Source of the DNA: Spinactinospora alkalitolerans
Lineage (GTDB): Bacteria; Actinomycetota; Actinomycetes; Streptosporangiales; Streptosporangiaceae
Assembly (NCBI RefSeq): GCF_013408795.1
Contig: NZ_JACCCC010000001.1
Coordinates: 5,766,001 to 5,830,000 of the forward strand
DNA: 64,000 bases
Direction: 5' to 3'
The translations under genes and the position numbers were made by a program. Under the pieces are notes generated by a model. It did no database searches. It was given only the letters and a program-made list of their open reading frames with translations, and was not told the DNA's origin. Below are positions 45,063-53,481 of this stretch, in pieces; the first letter of the stretch is position 1; each line of letters opens with the position of its first letter.

Positions 45063-45931
45063 ATATGACTGCGCCGGCTCTGGCAGTGTCCGGCCTGACC
45101 GTCCGCTACGAGGGGGCCGACCGGCGTGCGCTCGACGATGTCGGCTTCGACGTCGCCCAGGGAGAGATCCTGGGCATCCTCGGTCCGACCGGCGCCGGGA
45201 AGTCCACCCTCCTGCAGTGCCTGTCCGGCGTCATCCCTCGGCACGAGGACAGCGCCGCGATGCGGGGCGACATCGAAGTCTTTGGGCGCCGGCTGTCGGA
45301 CTTCGCCGGCCTTTCGGAGGTCACCGAGACAGTCGGTCTGGTCATGCAGGACCCGGAGGTGCAGCTCGTCAACACCGTGGTGCGAGAGGAGCTGGTCTGG
45401 GGCATGGAGAACCGGGGAGTCCCGGTACCGGAGATCGAACGGCGCCTGCAGCGGGCTGCCGACCTCTTCGACCTCGGCAACCTCCTGGACCGGTTCACCC
45501 ACGCTCTGTCGGGCGGGGAGAAGCAGCGCGTCGTCGTCGCCTCGATCTTCTGCCTCAACCCGCGGATCATGCTTCTCGACGAACCGACGTCCGAGCTCGA
45601 CCCCGCCGGCACCGAAGGCGTCATGGACGCCGTCCGCGTGCTCGCAGACGAGGGCGTCACCGTCATCGTCGTCGAGCACAAGGTCGAAGAGCTGGCCGTC
45701 TACGCCGACCGCCTCATCGCCATGCGGCACGGCCGGATCGAAGCGGTCGGCACACCGCGCGAGGTGCTCCCGGGCCCCGCGGCACCGGACCGGCCCCAGG
45801 TACTCGACATCGCCCTGCAGCTGAGCGAGCAGGGGCATTGGGACGCTGAGCTCCCGCTGTCCGTCCCGGCAGCAGTGGCCACCTGGCAGTCGATGACGCA
45901 CGACCAGCACAGCGACAGGAACCCCTCATGA
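45059..45931 (+). CDS. ecfA: ECF transporter ATPase EcfA (first)
   Basis: The 290-residue ATPase shows Walker A GPTGAGKSTLLQ, Q-loop LVMQDPEVQLVN, signature LSGGEKQRVVVASIF, Walker B IMLLDEPTSELDP and switch His in VVEHKVEEL. The VMQDPxxQ form of the Q-loop is characteristic of ECF ATPases. It overlaps EcfT at its start and the second ATPase at its end, each by four bases, so the module is translationally coupled. Confidence 0.94.
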   Translation: MNMTAPALAVSGLTVRYEGADRRALDDVGFDVAQGEILGILGPTGAGKSTLLQCLSGVIPRHEDSAAMRGDIEVFGRRLSDFAGLSEVTETVGLVMQDPEVQLVNTVVREELVWGMENRGVPVPEIERRLQRAADLFDLGNLLDRFTHALSGGEKQRVVVASIFCLNPRIMLLDEPTSELDPAGTEGVMDAVRVLADEGVTVIVVEHKVEELAVYADRLIAMRHGRIEAVGTPREVLPGPAAPDRPQVLDIALQLSEQGHWDAELPLSVPAAVATWQSMTHDQHSDRNPS

Positions 45932-46812
45932 GCCACTCAGACGCCGCCATCGAGATCGTCAACGTCGAGCACACCTACGGCGGGAGCACAAAGGCCCTGC
46001 GAGGGGTGAACCTGACGATCGGCCGCGGCGAATTCGTCGCGATCATCGGCAAGAACGGCTCCGGCAAGACGACTCTCGCCAAGCACTTCAACGGCCTGCT
46101 CCGGCCGACGAACTCCGACGGTCAGGTCCGTCTCCACACCGGGGACGGCAAGACCATGGACACCCGCCGCTCACGGCTGCACCACCTCGCCCCGACCGTC
46201 GGATACGTCTTCCAGAACCCGGACCGCCAGATCTTCCACGACACCTGCCGGGAAGAACTCGAATACGGGCCGCGCAACATCGGTGTGGACCCCGCGGCCC
46301 TCGCCCGATCGGTGTCCGAGACCCTGGAGCTGGTAGGTCTCGAGGGACGCGAGGAGGCCAACCCCATCCGCCTCTCCCGAGGCGAACGCCAGCGCCTCGC
46401 CATCGCCTCGACCCTCATCATGGGCTGCGACGTGGCGGTCATCGACGAACCCACCACGGGCCAGGACCGGGCAGAGTCACGCAAGATCCTCGACTCACTC
46501 GCCCACCACCACGCCCGCGGCCGAACGGTCGTCATCATCTCCCACGACATGGCGCTGGTCGCCGAATACGCCACCCGTGTCATCGCCATGCGCAACGGCC
46601 ACGTCCTCACCGACGGCACGCCGACGGAGGTCTTCTCGCAGCGTGAGGTGCTCCAGGAGACCAACATCCGGCCCCCGCAGGCGGCGGTACTCGCCGCCGA
46701 ACTCGGCCTGTCAGCCGTCCTCACGGTGAACGACGCGGTCCGCGAGATGAGCAACGTCCGCACGCACGCACACCCCAACACACCCCTCCCCCACGGCGAC
46801 AAGGTCTACTGA
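45928..46812 (+). CDS. ecfA: ECF transporter ATPase EcfA' (second)
   Basis: The 294-residue ATPase has Walker A GKNGSGKTTLAKHFNG, Q-loop VFQNPDRQIFHD, signature LSRGERQRLAIAS (Arg in place of the usual second Gly), Walker B VAVIDEPTTGQDR and switch His in IISHDMALV. The two different ATPases form the asymmetric pair expected of ECF systems. The altered signature means that one of the two ATP sites may be weakened. The ATG overlaps the preceding stop. Confidence 0.93.
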   Translation: MSHSDAAIEIVNVEHTYGGSTKALRGVNLTIGRGEFVAIIGKNGSGKTTLAKHFNGLLRPTNSDGQVRLHTGDGKTMDTRRSRLHHLAPTVGYVFQNPDRQIFHDTCREELEYGPRNIGVDPAALARSVSETLELVGLEGREEANPIRLSRGERQRLAIASTLIMGCDVAVIDEPTTGQDRAESRKILDSLAHHHARGRTVVIISHDMALVAEYATRVIAMRNGHVLTDGTPTEVFSQREVLQETNIRPPQAAVLAAELGLSAVLTVNDAVREMSNVRTHAHPNTPLPHGDKVY

Positions 46813-46814
46813 AC

Positions 46815-47807
46815 ATGCACTACCTGGTCACCGGCGCCCGCGGCTTCGTCATGAGCGTCCTGGTCAAGGAGATTCTCACCATCGAGCCCGACGCCGTCGT
46901 CACCGCCGTCGACCTGCACGCACCCGATGACATGCTCACAAGTTTCCTTGCCGGCCACGAAGGGCGAGTGCAGTACGTCCAAGCCGACGTCACCGACAGC
47001 GGCACGGTAACGGACACCCTCGCGAGAGCTACACCGGACGTGATCGTCCACGGCGCCACGGTCACCCACGACGCGCAGGCCGAGCACCGTGATCCCAAGC
47101 GCTTCATCCATGCCAACGTCGGGGGCACGACGACTGTGCTCGACGCTGCGCGGCGCACCGACTGCGTGCAGCGGTTCCTCCTCGTCAGCAGCGGTGCCGT
47201 CTACGGATCTTCCCCGGAGCGGTTGCTCACCGAGGAGTCCCCGCCCGTGCCCGACGAGATGTACGGCATCAGCAAGGTGGCCGGCGAACTCATCACGCAA
47301 CGATTCGGCCGGCTGTACGGCTTCGATGTTCCCGTCGCACGACTGACCAAGATGTTCGGCCCCATGGAACGGCCGAGCTCGGGGCGCGCCATCATGTCCC
47401 TGCCCTACCACCTCGCGGCAGCAGTGGTACGGCGCCAACCCATCCCGCTCACCGAACGGACACTTCAAGCGGGCGGTGACTGGCTCAGCGCCACCCAGGC
47501 CGCCCGTGCCCTGCACCTGCTCGCCCGTGGGGAGGGTGAAGGCAACGGGACCTACAACATCTCCAGCGGCATCCGAACCAGCGTCCCCGATCTCCTATCC
47601 CTGTTCGGCGTTGACCCCGTCGAAGTCCCAGCCGAAGCGGCTGACGCCGACATGGACTCTGACACCGAGCACGGAAAGAACGGCATCTACGCATCCGACC
47701 GCGCGCAGCGCGAACTGGCCTGGACGCCGACCGACCTCAAAGACCAGGTCGCTGAATACGTCGAATGGGCCCGCGAGCACCCGGACTGCTTCGCGGCAGG
47801 CCGGTGA
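46815..47807 (+). CDS. NAD-dependent epimerase/dehydratase-family SDR
   Basis: The 330-residue extended SDR has the cofactor motif VTGARGFVMSVL, Asp in TAVDLH favouring NAD, Ser in VSSGAVYGSS and the catalytic pair YGISK. Extended SDRs of this kind include nucleotide-sugar epimerases, but also free sugar-acid enzymes such as uronate and D-erythronate dehydrogenases. Followed at once by KDG kinase and KDPG aldolase, it most likely oxidises or epimerises the imported sugar (acid). It starts two bases after the ECF ATPase stop and ends in a GTGA overlap with the kinase. Confidence 0.88.
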   Translation: MHYLVTGARGFVMSVLVKEILTIEPDAVVTAVDLHAPDDMLTSFLAGHEGRVQYVQADVTDSGTVTDTLARATPDVIVHGATVTHDAQAEHRDPKRFIHANVGGTTTVLDAARRTDCVQRFLLVSSGAVYGSSPERLLTEESPPVPDEMYGISKVAGELITQRFGRLYGFDVPVARLTKMFGPMERPSSGRAIMSLPYHLAAAVVRRQPIPLTERTLQAGGDWLSATQAARALHLLARGEGEGNGTYNISSGIRTSVPDLLSLFGVDPVEVPAEAADADMDSDTEHGKNGIYASDRAQRELAWTPTDLKDQVAEYVEWAREHPDCFAAGR

Positions 47808-48790
47808 CCGCCGTGGCACTACAGCGCAGCGGGCTCGTCACCTTCGGCGAGTCAATGGGACGAATCGCCGCCGACCAGATCGGCCTCCTTGACTTCTCCC
47901 GCACATGCACCATCTCGGTCGGAGGCGCCGAGAGCAACGTCGCCATCGCCGCCGCTCGTCTTGGCGCGGACGTGACCTGGGCGGGCCGCTTGGGTCGTGA
48001 CAGTGTCGGAGACCTCATAGAACGACGCCTCAGGACAGAAGGGGTACAGCGACAGATCACGCGCGACGACAGCTTCACCGGGCTCATGGTCTGCTCACGC
48101 AGGACCAACGCCGGCGTCCGGGTCGACTACCACCGCGCCGGGAGCGCCGGCTCGCGCCTGACACCCGACGACGTAGGCGAAGACCTGATCCGTCAGGCGG
48201 CCGTCCTCCACGTCACCGGCATCACGCCGGCCCTGAGCGACACAGCGCGGGCCACGACGCTGTGGGCCGTGCGCACCGCACAAGCAGCAGGCGTGCGAGT
48301 GTCCGTAGACGTCAACTACCGCAGTAAGCTCTGGCGTCCCGACGAGGCGGCACCGGTGCTTCGAGAACTGGCAACCCATGCCGACACCGTCTTCGCCGGC
48401 CCCGACGAGGCCGCGCTCGTCCTGGGAATCGACGAGGCGTATGCCGCCGTGGAGACTCGCAAGCCGATGGCACTCGCTCACGCCATGACCACCCTCGGCG
48501 CACGCTCAGCGATCGTCAAGGACGGCCCGCGGGGCTGCGCCGCCGTCATCGACAACCAGCCGTATGTACAAGCCGCAGTCCCCGTGGACACGGTAGACCC
48601 CGTGGGCGCCGGCGACGCGTTCGTAGCGGGCTACCTCGTAGAACTCCTCGCCGGCAGCGACGCCCGAACGCGCCTGGCGACCGCGACACGCGCCGGCGCC
48701 TATGCGGTCACGGTCCCGGGAGACTGTGAGGGCCTGCCGTTCCGTCACGAAATCGACACCTTCACCGCGGCGGAAGACGTCGCCCGCTAG
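47804..48790 (+). CDS. kdgK: 2-keto-3-deoxygluconate kinase (PfkB family)
   Basis: The 328-residue sugar kinase has the PfkB signatures: VGGAESNVAIAAARLGADV near residue 40 and the C-terminal VDPVGAGDAFVAGYLVELLA with the catalytic Asp. It would phosphorylate 2-keto-3-deoxygluconate (or a stereoisomer) to KDPG, the substrate of the next gene's aldolase. That neighbour makes KDG kinase more likely than ribokinase or fructokinase. The GTG at 47804 overlaps the SDR stop. Confidence 0.88.
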   Translation: MTAVALQRSGLVTFGESMGRIAADQIGLLDFSRTCTISVGGAESNVAIAAARLGADVTWAGRLGRDSVGDLIERRLRTEGVQRQITRDDSFTGLMVCSRRTNAGVRVDYHRAGSAGSRLTPDDVGEDLIRQAAVLHVTGITPALSDTARATTLWAVRTAQAAGVRVSVDVNYRSKLWRPDEAAPVLRELATHADTVFAGPDEAALVLGIDEAYAAVETRKPMALAHAMTTLGARSAIVKDGPRGCAAVIDNQPYVQAAVPVDTVDPVGAGDAFVAGYLVELLAGSDARTRLATATRAGAYAVTVPGDCEGLPFRHEIDTFTAAEDVAR

Positions 48791-48837
48791 GGCCTGGCCC
48801 AGCCCCGCCATCCGAACAGGAACAGGAACCCACCCTC

Positions 48838-49491
48838 GTGCCCGCCACCCCAGCAGACTTCGCCCGGTTCTTCGACGACTCCTTCGCCGCCGCCCCACTC
48901 ATGGCCATCCTCCGCGGCTACTCGCCCGAACGCACCGTCGATCTGGCCACCCGAGCCTGGGACCTCGGCGTGACCCAGGTCGAAGTCCCCCTCCAAGACC
49001 CCGACGCCGTACCGTCCCTCGAGGCGGCCATTACCGCCGGGGCACAACGGAATCTGAGCGTGGGAGCCGGCACCATCACCACACCCGAACAAGTCCACAT
49101 CGCCCGAAAGGCGGGTGCGGCCTACACCGTCGCCCCCGGGTACGACGAAGACGTCCTCGACGAAAGCCTCGACGTCGGCCTCCCGCACCTCCCAGGTGTC
49201 TCCACGCCCACAGAGGTAAGCAAGTTGCAACGGCGTGACATCCACTGGGTCAAGGCGTTTCCGGCCTCCCACCTCGGCCCCTCCTGGATACGCGCGGTAC
49301 GGGCGCCGTTCCCGAGCCTGCGCATCGTCGCCACCGGCGGCGTCGACGCCGAGAACGCCGCGTCGCTCCTCCACGCCGGTGCACGCGTCGTCGCGCTGGG
49401 CTCCGCCCTGATAGATCCAACCCAGCTCGATCGCGTCACCGCGCTCATCTCGAAGAACCCAGCCGACAGCGAAGAGCCGTCGACCCCCTGA
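48838..49491 (+). CDS. eda: KDPG/KHG aldolase
   Basis: The 217-residue class I aldolase splits 2-keto-3-deoxy-6-phosphogluconate into pyruvate and glyceraldehyde 3-phosphate. It shows MAILRGYSPERTVDLA, the acidic VEVPLQ (the general-base Glu), GAGTIT (the phosphate/keto region), the Schiff-base Lys in HWVKAFPAS and ATGGVDAENAASLL. The length is normal. It closes the ECF operon; after it comes transposon debris. A GTG start at 48838 follows AGGAACAGGAA. Confidence 0.93.
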   Translation: MPATPADFARFFDDSFAAAPLMAILRGYSPERTVDLATRAWDLGVTQVEVPLQDPDAVPSLEAAITAGAQRNLSVGAGTITTPEQVHIARKAGAAYTVAPGYDEDVLDESLDVGLPHLPGVSTPTEVSKLQRRDIHWVKAFPASHLGPSWIRAVRAPFPSLRIVATGGVDAENAASLLHAGARVVALGSALIDPTQLDRVTALISKNPADSEEPSTP

Positions 49492-49895
49492 TGGCCTCAA
49501 GCACTGACACAGGGCCGCCCGTTGCCACACTGGACTCAACCGGTCGATGCAACACCGGCTTACTGGAGTAAGGCTAGCTGGTCATCGAGTGCCTCGGCGG
49601 GTGTCTTCCACTGGAGTGTCTTGCGGGGTCGGGACTTCGCCGACTACGCCCGGACCGCGGCCGCGCAGGGCGCGTGGGACCTCTGAGAGCCGTGGCGACC
49701 GTATCCCGCGCTGCTGAAGGCCCGTTCCCGGCCATTGTCAGACTCCCGGTCTAACGCGGCGATTCGGAACGCCGGGCCCATGTCGGTTTCCAGGTCTCGA
49801 CGATGTCGGGACGGAAGGGCTGTATGGAGGCGAGGTGGTTGCGCAGCGTGGTGAGGGCGGGATGCGGGGGTCGAAGTTCGACTGGTCAGTCCGTG
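49492..49895. other. Intergenic with small relics
   Basis: Apart from the IS30 relic at 49562-49640, the stretch shows only a short plus-strand tail, DFADYARTAAAQGAWDL followed by TGA near 49686, possibly the last codons of a lost enzyme gene. No complete gene is seen. Confidence 0.4.
49562..49640 (-). pseudogene. IS30-family transposase, last ~25 codons
   Basis: The minus strand reads SRPRKTLQWKTPAEALDDQL before a stop. IS30 transposases end with RPRKTLxWxTPAExL. The rest of the element is absent. Confidence 0.7.
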
Positions 49896-50455
49896 TCAGT
49901 CCTTGGGCAGCCAGACGCGCATCGTCGACGGCCCGCGCCGCGCCCAGCGGTGGTAGGGCACGAGGCGGACGGGTTGTGCTTCGGCCCCCTCTCGCGCGGG
50001 TTCGGTCGGGGCGTAGGGCGCTCCGTCGCCGACCGGGGGTTGGAAGCGGCCGTGCACGGTGGCACCGCTCGCGGCGTCGCGGGGGCGGGCGCCGGTGTCC
50101 ACGCGCAGGTCGTCCAGGTCGCCGCCGTCCTGGTCGGTGGATTCGGCGCAGAGCACGAGCGGGCCGCGTTCGACGGCCGCGCAGCCGCGCACCGCGTCGA
50201 TCCGCGGATCGGGGAAGGCCCAGCGGGGCGGCATGGGCAGCTCCAGCCGCAGTTCCTCGCCGACCTCGAACGCGCGGTGGAGACCGCGGCTCCCGGTTCC
50301 ACCAGGCGGCGGCCTGCGGCGTCGGTGAGGAACGCGCCGAAGGCCCATTCGGGGACCCGCAGGGTGAGGGACCACGGCCCGCCGCCGGTCTCGGTGACGC
50401 GGACGGTGACGGTGCCGGTGTCGGGGTAGCCGGTGCGCACGCTCAGGCCCACCGG
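49896..50455 (-). pseudogene. GH127 (DUF1680) beta-L-arabinofuranosidase, C-terminal fragment
   Basis: The minus strand gives VGLSVRTGYPDTGTVTVRV, GPWSLTLRVPEWA, a frame change near 50285, then ELPMPPRWAFPDPRIDAVRG, CAAVERGPLVLCAES and a tail ending STMRVWLPKD. GH127 enzymes have this RxPxWA ... MPPRxxxPxPRVDAxRGxxAxxRGPLVYC region at their end. The catalytic N-terminal barrel is missing, and the fragment abuts a LacI C-terminus on the other strand. Confidence 0.78.
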
Positions 50456-50725
50456 TCGGCCGTCGTCGAGGCGGTCCGCGACCTGGGCCGGCGCATCCCC
50501 GAGGACGTGGCGATCGTCGGATACGACAACTGGGAGGTCTTCGCGGCCGAGTGCCGTCCGCCGCTGACGACCGTGGACCTGAACCTCCAACAGCTCGGCG
50601 CCACCGCGGTGCAGCACCTGTTCAGGGCGCTGAGGGGAGAGAAGACCTCCGGCGTCGTCCGGCAGCCGGGCCGATTGGTCATTCGGGAGTCCACCGGCCC
50701 GGCCCCTCGCACCGCGGCGCCGTAG
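50455..50725 (+). pseudogene. LacI-family regulator, C-terminal fragment
   Basis: Plus-strand sequence AVRDLGRRIPEDVAIVGYDN, FAAECRPPLTTVDLNLQQLG and PGRLVIRESTGPAPR is the last ~85 residues of a LacI repressor. Its ending resembles that of the intact LacI at 59367 (VIRDSTGPAPR). The helix-turn-helix and most of the sensor domain are lost. It was perhaps the regulator of the GH127 gene it now collides with. Confidence 0.82.
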
Positions 50726-50761
50726 AGACCGCCGGGATCCGGCCGGGCAGCGGAGGAGTGT

Positions 50762-53209
50762 TCATTCGGTCGGTTCCAGGACCACGGTGCCGGTCCCGCC
50801 GTCGATCGTGATCATCTGCCCCGTGGAGATCCGCCGGGTGGCGCCGTTGAGGCAGATGACGGCGGGGATGCCGTATTCGCGGGCGACGGTGGGGCCGTGG
50901 GCCACGACCGATCCGGTCTCGGTCACCAGGCCGCCGGCCGTCATGAACAGCGGCGTCCAGCCCGGGTCGGTGGTCGGTGCCACGAGGATCTCGCCCGGCT
51001 CGACGCGGGCGCCGACGGGGTCGAGGACGACCCTGGCGCGGCCGGTGGCCCTCCCCGGGGCGGCCGGCGCTCCGGCCAGTGTCCCGTCGGAGGCGGGAGG
51101 CGGCGGCAGGAGCGCCTCGACGTCGGTGCCGTCCGACATCAGCGCGCCGGGGACGCTCCTGCGGCGCAGTTCGCGCGCATAGACGGCTTTGCGCTCGGCG
51201 ACGAGCCGCCGGTGGTCGACGTCCCGGTGAACGGCCGAGCGCGCCTCCGCCAGGTCGAGGAACATGATGTCGCCCTGGGCGTCGAGGAGTCCGCGCTCGG
51301 CGAGTTCCCCGCCGACGAGGTGAAGCTGCCGGCGCATCTCGGCGAACGGGATCAGCCAGGCGAACTTCGCCAGCTCGCGCATACCGGCGAGTTCCCGCGA
51401 GCGGCGCATGAGGAAGGCGGCCAGGCGGCCGCGCACCGGCCGGGCGCGGCGGGCGCGGCGCGACAGTTCGCCGATCTTCGCCTCCGCCCTGGCCGCGGCG
51501 CGTTCGAAGCGCCGGTCCGGGGCCTGGTCGGGGTCGTCGAGGCGGAGGTAGTTCGCGATGCTCGCGAAGAGCGGGGCGGGGTCCTCCGCCCAGCGAGGCG
51601 TGCCGATGTCGACCTCCGCGGTGGCGCGGTGGCCGTAGCGGCCCAGGAAGTCCGCCATGCCGATGTCGGGCAGTGTTCCCGCGCGGTACATGGCGGCGAG
51701 CTCGCCCGGGTCGGTCTCCGTCAGCAGGGCGCGGTGCTCGGTGGCGTCCGCGGCCATGCGCCACAGGGCGAGGTCCATCTCGGTGGTGACGTTGAACGGC
51801 ATCCCACCGAGGACGACCGCCGCCTCCGCTTCGGTGGCGACGCCCTTCAGCAGCGCCGGGACCATCTGGGGAAGGAGGACGCCGGCCATCGTCGGCATCA
51901 CCACCTTCGCCATCGGCCCTCCGACGACAGAGGCGTAGGCGTCGTCGACGAGGTAGCGCAGCCGCTCGGCGGCGGAGGCCGATCCGCCGGGGCCCTTCTG
52001 CCGCCTGAACTCCTCGACCCCCCGCCGGGCCCGGGCGCGGGCCGCCTCGGGGCGGGCGATCGCGTGGGCGATGCCGAAGAGGGCCGGCGGGCCGAACCTC
52101 AACGCCAGCAGGAGGACGGACCCCACGGGGAAGGACGCGCCGGGCCCGGGGGAGAAGCGCGGATCGTCCAGCAGGTGCTCGACGGAGGACTGGACACGGG
52201 GCCCGTAGACCTCCAGTCCTTCGGCCAGACGCGGACGGACCCACTTGTTGCGCATGAGGCCGGTCATGTCGATGTAGAGCCGCCCGCCGATGTCGACCAT
52301 GTCGAAGAGGGCCCCGCCGGGGCCGGGTGTGAAGCCGGCGACGGCCAGGACGCGTTCCCAGGCCAGTCTCATCATGGCCATGCCCATCGGGGTGAACGGC
52401 CGGAGCATGCCCTGGACGTGGCCGACTTCGAGGTAGAGGCGGGGATCGGGGAGCCCGGTGTCCGGGGGGAGTGGGAAGAGCGTGGTGATGGGCCGCGACT
52501 GCAGCAGCCAGAGGGTGCCGTCGCGATCGTAGGCCCACTCGACGTCCTGCGGCGCCCCGAAGTGCCGCTGGAGCCGCTCCCCGGCCGCGCGCAGCTCGTC
52601 CAGCCGGGCGCGGGTCAGGCATCCGTCCTCGGGCCCTTCCGGGGGACCGGCGGCGTCCATGACGTAGTGGTCGGGTGCGACGGTGCCCTCCACGACGGAG
52701 GTGCCCAGGCCGGGGGCAGCGTCGACGACCATCCGGGATCGGCTGCCCGTCAGCGGGTCGGCGGTGAACAGCACTCCCGCGGCCTCCGCGTCGATCATGC
52801 GCTGCACGACCACCGCCATGCGCACTCCTTCGCGGGCGATGCCGTTCGCCTCGCGGTAGGCGAGCGCGCGTTCGGAGTCCAGGGAGTCCCAGCAGCGGCG
52901 CACGGCCTCGACCACCTCGCGCTCGCCCCGCACGTCCAGGAAGGTGTCCTGCTGGCCGGCGAAGCTGGCATCGGGCAGGTCCTCCGCTGTCGCGCTGGAC
53001 CGCACCGCGACGGGTCCGCCGCCGAGGCGGCGGTAGGCGTGGACCAGCTCGTCCTCGGGAAGCTCACCCGACTCGTAAGCGCGGGTGGTCAGGCAGAAGC
53101 CCGGGGGCACGCGCTCCCCCATCGCCGCCATCGCGCCGAGTCCGGCGGCCTTGCCGCCGACCGTGTCGGCCGTTCCCGCCGCGATCTCGCCCAGAGCGGT
53201 CACGTTCAT
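50762..53209 (-). CDS. PEP-synthase/rifampicin-phosphotransferase-like enzyme
   Basis: The 815-residue protein has an ATP-grasp domain at the N-terminus (VGGKAAGLGAMAAMGERVPP; VAVRSSATAEDLPDASFAGQ; QDVEWAYDRDGTLWLLQSRP). A large middle part follows, then a C-terminal swivelling phosphohistidine domain (TTDPGWTPLFMTAGGLVTET, then GSVVAHGPTVAREYGIPAV with the His). This three-part order is shared by rifampicin phosphotransferase (Rph, ~865 residues) and PEP-synthase-like proteins; a true PEP synthase would have a PEP-binding barrel at the end, which is absent. It could inactivate an antibiotic or phosphorylate another small molecule. The ATG at 53209 has GAGGA upstream. Confidence 0.85.
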   Translation of the reverse strand: MNVTALGEIAAGTADTVGGKAAGLGAMAAMGERVPPGFCLTTRAYESGELPEDELVHAYRRLGGGPVAVRSSATAEDLPDASFAGQQDTFLDVRGEREVVEAVRRCWDSLDSERALAYREANGIAREGVRMAVVVQRMIDAEAAGVLFTADPLTGSRSRMVVDAAPGLGTSVVEGTVAPDHYVMDAAGPPEGPEDGCLTRARLDELRAAGERLQRHFGAPQDVEWAYDRDGTLWLLQSRPITTLFPLPPDTGLPDPRLYLEVGHVQGMLRPFTPMGMAMMRLAWERVLAVAGFTPGPGGALFDMVDIGGRLYIDMTGLMRNKWVRPRLAEGLEVYGPRVQSSVEHLLDDPRFSPGPGASFPVGSVLLLALRFGPPALFGIAHAIARPEAARARARRGVEEFRRQKGPGGSASAAERLRYLVDDAYASVVGGPMAKVVMPTMAGVLLPQMVPALLKGVATEAEAAVVLGGMPFNVTTEMDLALWRMAADATEHRALLTETDPGELAAMYRAGTLPDIGMADFLGRYGHRATAEVDIGTPRWAEDPAPLFASIANYLRLDDPDQAPDRRFERAAARAEAKIGELSRRARRARPVRGRLAAFLMRRSRELAGMRELAKFAWLIPFAEMRRQLHLVGGELAERGLLDAQGDIMFLDLAEARSAVHRDVDHRRLVAERKAVYARELRRRSVPGALMSDGTDVEALLPPPPASDGTLAGAPAAPGRATGRARVVLDPVGARVEPGEILVAPTTDPGWTPLFMTAGGLVTETGSVVAHGPTVAREYGIPAVICLNGATRRISTGQMITIDGGTGTVVLEPTE

Positions 53210-53481
53210 CGCGCATCCTCCTCGCGGCCTCGGCGAACGACTCTGCGGCTGAAAAACCGCACGAGCGCCTCAATGCGGTATACCACTCCGCCCCCGACCG
53301 CGTCGGCGCCGTCCGCATCCCAACGGCGCATCGAGGTCGCCCGAAAAGCCTTTATGGCCTTCTGGTCGGACTCTGACCGCCGCGTTCGCGGGGTGGGGCG
53401 GGGTTTCCGGGGATCGGACCCGCCGTGCCGCCGGCGCCCCGACGCGGCCTCCGCGGACCTCGGCACAGGAGATCGGGCCGG

